Positions 33,010 through 43,828 of a stretch of DNA of 64,000 nucleotides are shown one piece after another (within the stretch, counting starts at the first letter, position 1; the number at the start of each line of letters is the position of its first letter). A program made the position numbers and the translations under genes. The notes beneath the pieces were generated by a model. The model was given only the letters and a program-made list of their open reading frames with translations. It was not told the DNA's origin and made no database searches. Source of the stretch: Bathynomus jamesi (Eukaryota; Arthropoda; Malacostraca; Isopoda; Cirolanidae); NCBI GenBank assembly GCA_023014485.1, contig JAJOZX010000926.1:937501-1001500 (forward strand), written 5' to 3'.

Positions 33010-33273
33010 TATTAATTTTATGCTCTTTCATTTGATACCTAATTTGTTGCTCTATCTAGTTTAGATCAAAAGTTAAAGTGCAAAACATAATTCAAGGGAC
33101 CCCGGAATTGGCGCTTTGGCCGATTTCAAGGCAGAAAATTTAAAGATACATGCGGCAATGCTTCCCAACATCCTAGGTCAAAATAGTTGTGATTTTCGGC
33201 TTTCTCAGGTCAAAAAGCATGGGAAAATGTACAGAAACCTATGAAAATAAGAAAAAGTTGATTTTTGAACAGG
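33010..33273. repeat. Right terminal inverted repeat
   Basis: Inverse of 29,908-30,165. An (ATT)n run (about 32,955-33,010) lies just inside it. As the 5' side of the minus-strand gene it probably contains the promoter. Confidence 0.88.
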
Positions 33274-33394
33274 CCTAGTGTAGGTTACATAGGTCTGTTT
33301 TCTCATTGTATCAGTTTCTTGGAGATACTAGCACCAGACTAATTATTTAAATGTGCTAGGCCTATTCAATCTTTGGTCAGACCAACACAAATTT

Positions 33395-33395
<1 letters not shown>

Positions 33396-33437
<42 letters not shown>

Positions 33438-33866
33438 TATAACTGCAATGACCGCGCAGTATATAAATGAATAGAAACGACATAAGTGTTAAGGAACGTT
33501 TCTGCACACGAGGAGGAGAGATAACGAATAAATGAAAAATGAGGCGAACCGCCCGGGAATCGAACCCAGGGCCTTCCAATTGCCGGTTGGAAGCTCTACC
33601 ATTATGCTACGGACCTCACTCAATCACAAATCGAAATTCTCTCACATAGGGCAGAAACCAATGCCCTGAGAGGGCACCCTCGCAAATCGTGAATATGCGC
33701 ATATAACTGCAATGACCGCGCAGTATATAAATGAAGGCCCTGGGTTCGATTCCCGGGCGGTTCGCCTCATTTTTCATTTATTCGTTATCTCTCCTCCTCG
33801 TGTGCAGAAACGTTCCTTAACACTTATGTCGTTTCTATTCATATATATATATATATATATATATAT
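33396..33866. repeat. tRNA-derived SINE, subfamily C, foldback pair in TA tracts
   Basis: The minus copy (about 33,430-33,715) has a tRNA-like region at 33,545-33,620 with inverse B box GGGAATCGAACCCAGGG. It is followed at 33,735 by an inverted partial copy (GGTTCGATTCCCGGG to the tail at 33,840). (TA)n lies outside both ends. The anticodon arm (CCAACCGGCAATTGG) is the same type as in the other subfamilies. Confidence 0.8.
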
Positions 33867-33867
33867 G

Positions 33868-34184
33868 TAGGGTGTTTCATATGTCTGGAGGTATTGGCAA
33901 TATGTAGAAAAAGTAATAAAACTTTATGACAATGTTTTCTTAGACAGACTAAGAATAATTGAGGATTTGAAAACAAAGATAAGACTGGAATTGCAGCGAA
34001 TTTCAGCTGAAACAGAAGCGTTCAGAGAGGTTGCCAGTTACGAGTAATGAAGTGTGTTGAAGTTGAGGGTGAACAACTTGAACACCTTCTGTAATAGTAT
34101 GTTGAAAATAAAAGCTGTCGTAAAGCTGTATTTCTCTTTCTATATACAGTATTTCCAATGTCTCCATACATATGAAACACCCTG
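33868..34184. mobile_element. Deleted AGGGTGTTTCATATG mariner-type element
   Basis: Left AGGGTGTTTCATATGTCTGG and right inverse CATATGAAACACCCTG. The interior (33,935-34,095, plus strand) encodes a decayed transposase tail (LKTKIRLELQRISAETEAFR, then VEVEGEQLEHLL in another frame), the C-terminal helices of an IS630-type enzyme. Not autonomous. Confidence 0.78.
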
Positions 34185-34746
34185 TATATACAGTGTATAC
34201 AGGGTGTTTCAGGAGGAAAGGTCAATACTTCGGGAGGTGAGAGTATCGGTCATTGTGAGAAAAAAAGTTCATATGAACATGTGTCTAATTTTGAATGGTT
34301 ACGGAGATAGAGCTGTTTGAATCTACAAATACAAAAGCATTGTTAATGGTAATCAAGAAAGAGAAACCAATTACTGTTTCTAACATTTAATGTTTAAACA
34401 TTGGCATTTTGAATGGTATCAGATACAGAAATGAAAATTTTTTTACAGTTTACAATACGCTTTCGAAAATCTCACTGTCAACCTTAATGCACTTTGCAAC
34501 TCGTGTGTGAAGATCGCGTGTTGTTCGTCTGACTTGATCTTGACGTTCCTTTATGCGGGCAGCAGCATCCAAAATGCGCGGGAGCAATTCGTCTCGTGTA
34601 TCCACCTTTCTTTTGTAAACTTGACTTTTCATCCACCCCTACAAACAATAATCTAACGGAGAGAGAGATCTGGAGACCTTGGTGGCCATCGAATGAGACC
34701 ACCGCGGCCGATCCATCGACCAGGGAAAGTTTGATTTAGGTATCGC

Positions 34747-35500
34747 CAGTGGTGGGCACCGTTAACCAAAAAGTTAACTTCGATAACGATAATCCGATAA
34801 TTTTACTACAAAGTTAACGGAAGTTAACGATAATCCGTTAACGATAACTATTTCTTTACTAACATTTAAAAAAATCAAGGAAAAAAGCTTTAAAACCCAT
34901 AGAAAATGTTTATTTATGCAAAATCCAACAATAAATAGGTATTTAACTATTTTTATCAAGCTTTGCAGTTTTTTTGCTTAACTTTTTTTTTTTATTTTTA
35001 ATAAAAAATGTACTGATTACATGTTTTGAAACCCTTGTAACCACTAACCATTAACTAAATTTTAATTTACCAGAGAATTATTATGGCGGGAACTGAAAGG
35101 TAAAATTAAATTTTAGGCACATTTATTAAAGACTATGACACAATGTGCTGGTTGCCCTTCAGAAAGACCAACTTCTCAAAGTTAGGCCCAACTGCCAGTC
35201 TTGACCTCTTGGGCCTCAGGATGTCCTTGCCGAGAGAGAGGAGCCGTTCCACTGCGGCAGAGGACGGAATTGGCAGACTGAAGTTATGGCGGTTTGAATT
35301 CATTCGCGGAGCGGTGATCTTCCGTGAATGACTCCTCGCAGTTAACGTGTTAACGGACTTTAACAGACTAAATATCGAGTTATCGGAAGTTAACTGGTCC
35401 GATAACGATAAATGGAAATTAACTTCCGTTAATAGTCCGTTAAAAAAGTTAACTTCGTTAATTAACTGTTATCGGATTAACGCTTTAGTGCCCAACACTG
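34747..35500. mobile_element. hAT element nested in the DD41D transposase
   Basis: Ends CAGTGGTGGGCACCGTTAAC and inverse AGTGCCCAACACTG. The flanking octamers GGTATCGC (34,739-34,746) and GGTATTGC (35,501-35,508) match at 7 of 8. 'GTTAACTTCG..GATAACGATAATCC' repeats lie at both ends. It retains a piece of its own transposase. Confidence 0.9.
35115..35345 (-). pseudogene. hAT transposase C-terminal dimerisation fragment
   Basis: The minus strand encodes AAVERLLSLGKDILRPKRSR followed by NFEKLVFLKGNQHIV and a stop near 35,115. This matches the conserved hAT C-terminal block (A.VERLFS.G.I..P.R..L). The rest of the gene is deleted. Confidence 0.85.
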
Positions 35501-36714
35501 GGTATTGCATCACCAGACGTGTAGAATGTGGAGGAGCTCCGTCATGCTGAAAGTACATACCAGCGCGTGTAGCCAAAGGGACATCCTCCAATAGTCCTGG
35601 CAATTCATTCTGCAGAAATTCTTGGTAACTTTGTCCTGTAAGAGATTCTCTAAGTAACAGGGCCAATCAGCTGATCATCGATGATACCGCACCACACATT
35701 GGCAGAGAAGCGATGTTGAAATTTTTTTCCACAGTGGCATTTGGATTTTCGTCTAACCACCGATGAGAGTTACGAGTGTTGTTGATACCGTCACGGGTGA
35801 AAATAGCTTCATCGGGAACAGTATTAATCGAAGCAATCGGCGATTAGCATTTACTCAATGACAAAATTCCAGTCGCATGGCAGCATCTTCTGGTTGAAGG
35901 TGTTGTACACGCTGTACATGATATGGATGCAAGCCTTCCTCACGTAATGTTCGCCATACTCTTGTGTGTGGTACACCGAGACGTGTAAAAATTCTTCGTG
36001 AGCTAGTAGTAGGACTACGCTCTACCAACTGAAGAATGTTTTCCACTTCATCCACATCTTGTTGACTTTCACGTTCAGATGAAAATGAGCGCTGGGAAGT
36101 GTACCAATCTCACGCAATGTGTTGAAAACCCTGGTAAACACTCTTCGATCCGGAATTCTACGGTTCGGAAACCGTCGACGGTATTCTGCAACAGCAGCTG
36201 TTGCACTTCCATCACAAAAACCGTAGACATACACCATATCTGCATATTCGGCATGTGTGAAGGTGTATGGCATTCTTAACACACACTGCTTCAAACACCA
36301 AACAATGTCACTCACAACAGTCAGCTGTCGATTGGCTTATGTTACATGCTTACATTACAGCTTACATGGTTCAAGGTTATAGGGGAGGGAAGGGGGAGGA
36401 AGAGCTGCGCGCGCATCAGATTCAAACAGATCTATCTCCGTAACCACTCAGAATTAGACACATGTTCATATGAACTTTTTTTCTCACAATGACCGATACT
36501 ATCACCTCCCGAAGTATTGACCTTTCCTCCTGAAACACCCTGTATATACTTCATTGATTGAAGGGTTTGTTCTTTGGGAATCGCAACTTAGTGAATCGCA
36601 ACTTACTGAAAATGGATGAAAACCAACTGCGACAGTCATTTTGAATTTCTCACTGATGATGGAAATTGAACTTTTCCGAAACCTCTGTTAATAAACATGT
36701 ACCATCTCACATAT

Positions 36715-36870
36715 ATATTATAAAGAACGACGCTTTTTAGAAGAGTGGTTGCACAAGAGGGAGGAGAAAACGAGCAATGAAAAATGAGGCACCTCATTGC
36801 TCGTTTTCTCCTCTCCTCTTGTGCACACACTTCTAAAAAGCGTCGTTCTTTACATTATATATACTGTGTC
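36715..36870. repeat. SINE tail hairpin without tRNA-like core
   Basis: The SINE tail 'TAAAGAACGACGC' to 'GAGCAATGAAAAATGAGG' is followed at once by its own inverse, ending 'GCGTCGTTCTTTAC'. The arms are about 70 bases each with almost no loop. It looks like the end product of the foldback process seen in the larger SINE pairs. Confidence 0.8.
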
Positions 36871-36897
36871 TCGTCTGCAGTTAAAATATATGTATAC

Positions 36898-37617
36898 AAG
36901 GAGTGATCAAAAGTATCGATAATTTTATTGTTACGGACAAATGAATGCAAATAAGAAAGAACCGTTTAACATATGTGAGTCTTCCTGCCCTCTGGCGTCT
37001 GTAGTCTGAAGCAAAATCTGCTACCATGAGTCAGTAGTTGGTTGGAGCGCTTAAAGGGAGTGTGTTTTTGCAGTATGTCGAAAACTCGGAAATGGAGCAA
37101 CGCGCGTTCGGAGACAAACGAAATGATTAAAACAGCTTTTGGAAATGATGCTCTGAGTGTAGCTAACGTTTACAAATGGCACAAAAAGTTTAAAATGGAG
37201 AAACATTTGCTCATACCAGAAATCGAATCTGTTGGACATTTTTATCCGTACGAGAAGTGGAAGGGCGGCCACTGCGTTCCTTGTCTTCAAGCGATGTTTT
37301 TCCATTTGTAAACGTTAGCTACACTGAGAGCATCATTTCGAAAAGCTGGTTTAATCATTTCGTTCGTCTCCGAACGCGCATTGTTCCATTTCAGAGATTT
37401 ATACGTACTGCAAAAACACATCCTCCTTTTAAGCGATCCAACCAACTACTGACTCATGGTAGCAGATTTTGCTTCAGATTGCAGACGCCAGAGGGCAGGA
37501 AGACTCACATATGTAAACAGTTATTTTTATTTGCATTCATTTGTCCGTTGCATTCATTTGTCCGTTGCATTCATTTGTCCGTAGCAATAAAATTATCGAT
37601 ACTTTTTGATCACTCCT
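36898..37617. mobile_element. Foldback mariner element
   Basis: Ends GGAGTGATCAAAAGTATCGA and its inverse. The arms (36,898 to about 37,200; about 37,297 to 37,617) are long inverted copies, each holding the N-terminal part of a mariner transposase (plus strand: ETNEMIKTAFGNDALSVANV, then YKWHKKF, an HTH). The catalytic domain is absent. The right arm carries three tandem 'GCATTCATTTGTCCGT' units (about 37,532-37,585). Confidence 0.82.
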
Positions 37618-38519
37618 CGTATACACACACACACACTTTGTATATGGACTATGCCATAATACAGGCTTCAATCGGCTGCCAGACGCAAGAAAACTGTTGC
37701 TGTACGATAAATTCAAATAGAAATTCGGCGTGGAAAATGATTTTTTCAGGTGTTTACCAAAAGAGAACAGTGGTTTATTAAAATGGAATTACTGTTTATA
37801 CAAATTTGATTGAAAAACAAGGCATTATAGAGATTCGTAAATAATATTTTGATGTTTGCGCTGCTATTGGCAAGACCGCTGGGCCGATATGCACGAATGT
37901 TTTGGCGGCTTTGGTTTGGTTTGCAAAATGTGAAATGGCCATAAGCTATCCACAAAATGTTCTATTCATTATTCTGTCCAAAAAACAGTAGTTATTATTG
38001 ATTGTCACGCAAAACTACTTTCATTCGATGGTGGGAACAGTATATTTTGCCGAAAGATCAAAGTTTTTTTTAATTGGTTTCCAATAATGTATAACTGCAT
38101 AACGCAATATGAATAAATAACATTCTATCTGTTACATGTTTATGATGTAATGTTTACATTATTCAAAATATAACTATAGTCACATTATTCATTGGGCATA
38201 AAATGTTCTAACGAAAAATAAAAAGCTATAGTGGGAAGCAGCTTATGAAAGGTTTCAAAATTATGAAAGCCAAAAGATCACAGAAATTGTACTTTATGAG
38301 AAACCTTTCTCCAATTATTTTTTTTGTGTTACATAAAATCTCTTACGCTTGATTTTAACCCTTAATCCCTACCCATTATAAAAGTTACGCTAGCAATACC
38401 CGTGTACTGGGGTACATCAGTACCCCGGGTAGGGTTTCAGAGTTAAACCTACGTAACATCTGAACACCAATTCGCCACAATCGTGAACTCCGAAAGTCAC
38501 TTGATCCCTAGCAATCACA
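37618..38519. other. Spacer; possible TTAA-bounded palindrome
   Basis: Mostly AT-rich with nothing recognised. At about 38,360-38,453 a short palindromic block ('CTGGGGTACATCAGTACCCC') lies between TTAACCC and GTTAA, which could be a small piggyBac-type MITE; the ends do not match well enough to be sure. Confidence 0.4.
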
Positions 38520-38600
38520 GAGTAGGTGGCCGGTGGCGGTTGAATCGAACACGGATTTTTGGCAGGCTGAGTGAGTCCAATGCCAAACCAATAGAACTAC
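38520..38600 (-). repeat. tRNA-like SINE fragment
   Basis: On the minus strand, an A-box-like TAGTTCTATTGGTTTGGCA is followed about 40 bases later by the B-box-like GTGTTCGATTC. The overall layout recalls a tRNA, but stems are imperfect. It differs from the abundant SINE family of this window. Confidence 0.4.
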
Positions 38601-38736
38601 AGGAAGCTCTTTACACCTGAAAAGATCTAACAACCTGTTCATTGTAATAAATGAAATAAAAACATTGACGAATGTTTCATGAATATAGTCTCTCTGTCCT
38701 GTTTTCAATTTATATGAAATAACCATTTCGTTTCAT

Positions 38737-38906
38737 ATTTGAAAATATTTAAAAATATTTAAAAATATTTAAAAATATTTGAAAATATTTGAAAATATTT
38801 GAAAATATTTGAAAATATTTGAAAATATTTGAAAATATTTGAAAATATTTGAAAATATTTGAAAATATTTGAAAATATTTGAAAATATTTGAAAATATTT
38901 GAAAAT
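38737..38906. repeat. Satellite of 10-bp unit GAAAATATTT
   Basis: Seventeen head-to-tail units with almost no variation; the first few read AAAAATATTT. A-tracts recur every 10 bases, in phase with the helix, so intrinsic curvature is expected. Confidence 0.95.
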
Positions 38907-39929
38907 ACTCGTGTGAAAAACAAACACAAGTTTTACCGAACTTTGTCTCTTGAATCCTAAATATGTAAATATTTTTCCATTTTTTTTTAGTTTACCTTGT
39001 GTAACTCGGGGGTTCCCACGGTCCACGCATGAATAAGTGAATAAAATAACTCTCTATAAAATAAATATAACAATTTTACAGTGTTGTTGTTATGATGACA
39101 AAATAAATAATTGTGAAATTGCACTATTCATTTTGTTTAATTTGGTCCTTTAGCTTTAGGCTTTACTGGGCTCTCATATTAAGTAAAGATAAAACAGCAC
39201 TTCATAGGGAGTTGGGATTAGTAATATATGAACCATGTATAAGTATTAACTATTTACAAATACATAAACTAACTAATAGTTGAAAATTAAACAATTTAAG
39301 TCACTGTGACGTCATTAAAGTAATTTGTGAAGATATTTACTGTTTATAAATTTATTATAAATTAAATATTAAAATACAGTTATTAGAATTACAGTTTCCG
39401 TTATGTTACACTAATACAATATTACAATTTCTGTTATGTTACAATAATACAATTGTACTGTCAATTGGACTATTTGTTTCATATAATTTAGCCCTTAATC
39501 TTCAGGCTTTACTGGGCTCTCAATTAACTAGAGATTAAATATAATACATATGCAAGTCACGTATAAATTATTATTATAAATATGAAACAAATACAGACAG
39601 TCATTATTGAAAGTATGATACCAATACAGCACAAAGAATTGAATGTTTCACAAGAGAAATGAACGACACAGTAATGTACATTAATTTTAATATTAGATTT
39701 TGTAAATATTTCGTTATTAATCGCAATTTCAATTTGTTTTTAAACGAATTTACGCTCCAAATATTTTTCATATCAACACTTACAACTTTTCATAGTTTCA
39801 AGTCCACTGAAAATGGATAATTTTTGAGATGAAGGAAATCTAAAATGAGGAATAACGAGGTTTGATCTATTTCTAGTCCGATATGAATGGGTTTTCTTCA
39901 TGCATTACGAAATATATGTTTATCTATTG

Positions 39930-40043
39930 TAGGGATGTTGCAAACATCCGCAGCTGTATCCGCTGAAATCCGCAATTTTCACACCCGCATCCGCGGATAT
40001 AAAAGCTATATATCCACAATTTTTTACATCAATAGCATCCCTA
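39930..40043. mobile_element. 114-bp hAT MITE in LINE X
   Basis: Ends TAGGGATGTTGCAAAC and AATAGCATCCCTA. Flanking octamers ATCTATTG (39,922-39,929) and ATCCACTG (40,044-40,051) match at 6 of 8. The sister LINE copy at about 44,620-44,645 lacks the insert, which confirms the boundaries. Confidence 0.85.
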
Positions 40044-40653
40044 ATCCACTGTAAGTTAATGATTTTGTTCTTACACTTGTAAATGAAAATAAAATGTGCC
40101 ATTGAGCTTTAACAATTTTAGCTCCTTAAAGGATGCACTTGAATGATCATGGAAATCAGTATTAGAAATTATTACTACTGCTCGATTTTGGATGACAAAG
40201 ATACTGTTTAAAGCGTCGTCAGCGGAATTTTCCCATAAAAGGGTGCAGGTACGTTTTATATAAGGAAGAACAAGAGTATGATACAGTTAATAAAACCTGT
40301 TTAGGGACTACGTGTCTTAGTTTGAACATTATAGCAGCGCTCCTTGAAATCTTTTTTTTTTTTTAGACGTAATTTACATGGTCATTCCACTGCAAATTTT
40401 TGTCTAGCATTATACCAAGAATTTTTTTACTGTATTTTCCTTTACAACGATTTCATCACCATTTACTTCAAGATACACATTACATTCATTTGTAAAAATC
40501 ATGAAATTTGTTTTACTAGTATTTAGGAAGAGTTCACTGGCGGTCAACAATTTCATTACATTCATAAATTCTGATTTAAACATGTCCTTAGTTGAATTAA
40601 AACCTTTGCAAGAAAGTGTGTTTCGTTGTCTGCAAACATTATGAAGCTAAATA

Positions 40654-41433
40654 CAGAGGACGACGGATATAAGAGCACCCTCAGTTCCCAGGCCAAACGC
40701 TTTTATAATCGTCGTGCTCTTATATCCGTCGGTGACTGTGGAGACCTCAGAAACGATTGTAAAGTGCTAATGATTATGTTTATTGGGTGTAGAATCACTA
40801 TCAAAAGTACACTAGTCATTAACAGCCATTACATTACACATGGTCAAATTAGAGAAAAAAAACATGTTCAAGTCAATAATAGATCAACAATCACGCATCA
40901 GCCAGTGTACGTCATCAGCCCAGTAAAAATATTGCCATCAGTCCACTGTCAAATTATCACGTGTTCTTGAAAAAGTCTGGAATTCGGGATTGTTTTCTTC
41001 TTGGCGACCAAGCGCTGGACAATCGATGCTTCCACATCCTGAATCCGGCGGTTTTCCAGGTCCATTCCCTCGACGGCAGAAGATCGCCGAATGAGGTTCA
41101 GGGCCTCGAAGACCTGTCAGTCCGAGGGCATATCCTCATCCTCATCGTCGTCGTCGTCGTCGTGAGCCTCCTCCTCGACCCGGGCCACCTTAGCTGCTCG
41201 TTGGGATGTCGTCTCTTCAATCAATTCCTCGTCCGTCATCAGTCCATGGGTATGAATGTCACAAATCATAAACGAACACGAACAACACAGCCAACACAAC
41301 AACAAAACAGGATTTTAGAACTCAAGAATCTAGTCTGGCCTAGCGCCGGGAGAAACGCTCTTATATCCGTAGGGTTTTACTATGTAAAAAATCCGGTGCC
41401 TTTCATCCCCACTCTTATATCCGTTGTCCTCTG
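40654..41433. mobile_element. Pogo/Tigger-like element in LINE X reverse transcriptase
   Basis: Ends CAGAGGACGACGGATATAAG and inverse CTTATATCCGTTGTCCTCTG, with TA on both sides (40,652-40,653; 41,434-41,435). The sister LINE copy (about 45,240) is continuous at this position. Internal copies of 'TCTTATATCCGT' occur near both ends (about 40,712 and 41,360). It is internally deleted and keeps the transposase C-terminus. Confidence 0.88.
40960..41290 (-). pseudogene. Tigger-like transposase C-terminus
   Basis: The minus strand encodes HGLMTDEELIEETTSQRAAK, an acidic run (DDDDDDEDEDMPSD), then EALNLIRRSSAVEGMDLENR and a final basic helix ending near 40,965. An acidic tail after 'TDEEL' and an 'AL..IR' helix is typical of pogo/Tigger/jerky-type DDE proteins. 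The catalytic domain and DNA-binding domains are gone. Confidence 0.75.
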
Positions 41434-42350
41434 TATATCAGAAGTATATATGTATAATATATTATATATATATATATATAATATATAATAAACAGTGGAC
41501 CCAGGACTGAACCCTGGGATACACCATGTTTAATAATCGTTTTAGTTGAGCAAACCTTTTTTCACTGATACAAATTGATATCTATGGACAAATAACTTTT
41601 AAACCAATCACTGATAAAGCTGCTCTAAAGCTATAACAATATAATTGAAATAAAATATTATGGTCTGTTACATCAAAGGCTTTAGTCAAACATAAATAAT
41701 ATAAATAGTTATTTCTTTGTTTCCTTTATTTACATTTGTAGTTTCCATAAAATTTAAAATAGCCATTTCCCGTTGTTTTATTTTTACGAAAGCCATATTG
41801 ATTTGGAGCTAATAAATTGTAGGATTCTAAATTCTACTTTTCACACATTTTTTTCAAAACTTTACTGAATACAGATAACGAACACACCGGTCTGTAATTA
41901 ACTGCTAGTGCAGGATCACCGTCTCTCCTTAAACAAGGGTGTTATACAACCATTTTTAGCATTGATGGGATATTCCTTTGGAAATACTTAAAATATCCCT
42001 AACTTTGGCTAAAATTATCAACTTATCTTACAAGCTTCAGTATATATAGGTACAGGAATGTTAGGGACGTTTTTTGTTTTTGTATTTTTTAATTTACCAA
42101 TAATATTCCGGACCTCAGTAGAGGTAGCAGGAACAAAAGAAAATGAATTTAGTGGACTGGGTGGCATATACTCGTATTCTAGAGGTGAGTGATCATTATT
42201 TAGTAACTGTGAGGGAAGCTTCTCAGCTATTGAAGTAAAATGATTATTTAAAAAGTTTGCTATATAAATATCATCAGTAATTTCCATATTACCAACATTT
42301 AATTTCTCTATTCATTTTTTCTTAATTTGGTTTCCGATAAAACTGCTTAT

Positions 42351-42758
42351 GACTGTCCATGTTTTTCCCATATCTCCTTTGTATCTGGAAAACACCCGTA
42401 TAGGGGGGGGGGAGAAGGGGTTATACGCATAAGCCTTTGATCAAACTTTCTTTTACTCGATCGACTGGGTTCAATCTCACCTTTTATTCATACATATTTT
42501 ACACTTTTACAATCACAAACACACGAACTTTTCCAAACTTTAACAAACTTTTAAACACTTTTTCACACTTTTGCGCACTTTTCACACTTAGATGATGACT
42601 TGTGTTACGATGAATTTTCAAGATTTAAATCGCTAGAAACGACCAAGTTTATTAATTAATTTTTGGGAAGTTTCGTCAAGCGGGAAAAATTTCAATTCCG
42701 CGGAAATTGGAAATGGAAATTAGAGAAGTGGTTTTAAATAATGAATGTTAAATAACCT

Positions 42759-42801
<43 letters not shown>

Positions 42802-42803
42802 CA
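42351..42803. other. Spacer with ACACTTTT-rich and (ATCT)n repeats
   Basis: A diffuse ACACTTTT-type repeat at 42,490-42,595 and (ATCT)n at 42,756-42,800. A G run lies at 42,404-42,412. No gene seen. Confidence 0.6.
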
Positions 42804-42920
42804 GGGTGTCCGAGAAATATTTAAAATAAAAAAAAATATCTTTCTTAAAGGGGATGTGAGCATAAACGCTTTGTAACGTGTAGTAATGAGACTCGCCAAA
42901 TTTCATGAAACTCCATTCAC
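42804..42920. mobile_element. Possible mariner-type terminal fragment
   Basis: Starts CAGGGTGTCCGAGAAATATT directly after the (ATCT)n run, as other elements here do after TA. The partner end was not found, so it may be truncated. Confidence 0.4.
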
Positions 42921-43094
42921 ACTATCGTCAACAACAACAACAACAACTGCATAAACTGAGTTTCCTCATCATAAGAAAACGCCAAACACTTAACGAGAGA
43001 TAAGGATTGGATGTGTGTCGAGCTGCAAATTTTGCACATATCGAGATATCTAACTCTCAAAAATAACTTCGTGGATTTAACTCTCATATGTTGT

Positions 43095-43095
<1 letters not shown>

Positions 43096-43131
<36 letters not shown>
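43096..43131. repeat. (CA)n microsatellite
   Basis: About 17 CA units; another short (AC)n lies at 43,495-43,517. The sequence between 42,921 and 43,580 holds no recognised gene. Confidence 0.9.
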
Positions 43132-43139
<8 letters not shown>

Positions 43140-43684
43140 CATTTTTACGCTTTCGCAAGTAGCTGGAAAAGCCTTCAAAATTTATCCCAATTCAACACCT
43201 AATTGCGATAATCACGAATAATGATCACAAACAAACACGAATCAAATTAGGCGTGATGATGCGTGACTCTCTTCTTAATTCGAGGCCTAATTATAAGCTA
43301 TGTAATTCATATTATTAAAAAAAACGGATCCAATGTATAATGTGGCACCGAAAGCGGATGATCTGGCAGCGCGAAATTAAGCTAGTGTGAATTTTCGATT
43401 CAAGACTGACATTCGTTCTGAAATTACTCTCTCTTTACTTTATTAACACTAATTAACCTTCTTATACGACACTGTTGTACGAAAACGAGGGATACACACA
43501 CACACACACACACACACGTAAGCATCTTTGTGCAAGCGAGGTTACGACATTTTTTAATCCTTTGACGACGAACGAGATCTATTTGAATTCAAAAACCTTT
43601 ATTAATTAATAAAATAAATACAGTACTTTTACAATGACATAAATTATTGTGAAGCTGAACTATTTATTTTATTTTATTTTGTCC

Positions 43685-43828
43685 TTAACCCTTTCATACC
43701 CAAATTAAGTCGAAAAGTAGGCGGAATCAGTTGATGCAAAAATCGTCCTTATAACCTTATAAATAGAGTCTAAAATTGCTTCCAAAGTTAACGATGAAAA
43801 TTTCACACACTGGGCATTAAAGGGTTAA
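43685..43828. mobile_element. piggyBac-type MITE with TTAA borders
   Basis: TTAA at 43,685-43,688 and 43,825-43,828. Inside, CCCTTTCATACCCA and the inverse TGGGCATTAAAGGG form imperfect 14-base ends. About 136 bp without coding sequence. TTAA duplication and CCC starts are hallmarks of piggyBac elements. Confidence 0.75.

Larger units (their letters stand above)
29908..33273. mobile_element. 3.37-kb transposon with ~250-bp inverted repeats and intron-containing transposase
   Basis: The left end CCTGTTCAAAAATCAACG is matched inversely by the right end TTGATTTTTGAACAGG. Similarity continues for about 250 bases per side (left to about 30,165, right from about 33,010), including 'GTTGGGAAGCATTGCCGCAT' and 'GGGGTCCCTTGAAT'. 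Divergence between the arms is perhaps 8-10 percent by eye. No 8-bp duplication is visible; at most a GCC trinucleotide is repeated at the borders. The two arms enclose a single gene on the minus strand. Confidence 0.9.
34450..36315 (-). pseudogene. DD41D transposase, near full length but broken
   Basis: N-terminus [20 protein letters not shown] (ATG at about 36,273) with HTH, then [20 protein letters not shown] and [13 protein letters not shown]. Catalytic motifs: PDEAIFTRDG (first D, about 35,815), FQHDGAPPHS (second D, about 35,545) and, beyond the hAT insertion, WPPRSPDLSPLDY (third D, about 34,665). Ignoring the hAT, 41 residues separate the last two aspartates. Stops occur after MIS (about 35,670) and in the CL*GW position (about 34,640), and frames change several times. 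The C-terminus CIKVDSEIFESVL ends at 34,450. Confidence 0.85.
34200..36542. mobile_element. DD41D-type transposon interrupted by a hAT
   Basis: Ends CAGGGTGTTTCAGGAGGAAA and its inverse TTTCCTCCTGAAACACCCTG. The inverted repeats are about 120 bases long, including the shared 'GTTCATATGAAC' block. TA flanks. The transposase is on the minus strand and is split by the hAT at 34,747-35,500. Confidence 0.88.
39050..42350 (-). pseudogene. LINE family X, copy 1, with two nested insertions
   Basis: Minus strand from the right: DIYIANFLNNHFTSIAEKLP (about 42,265, linker before the reverse transcriptase), VRNIIGKLKNTKTKNVPNIP, GVSQGSVLGPLF at about 41,510-41,480, FADNET at about 40,630 (YADD position), and TASELFLNTSKTNFMIF at about 40,550. 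It ends in a 3' region with 'AGCCCAGTAAAGCCT' units to about 39,050. The endonuclease is missing. A Tigger-like element splits the GPLF and FAD blocks and a hAT MITE lies in the C-terminal region. Many stops. CR1/L2-like by motif, clade uncertain. Confidence 0.75.

Noticed and set aside
37042..37311. Intact mariner gene
   Set aside because: Only the N-terminal HTH remains, followed by the inverted arm; no catalytic residues are present.
38769..39026. Protein with FKYFQIFSNI repeats
   Set aside because: It is translation of the 10-bp satellite.
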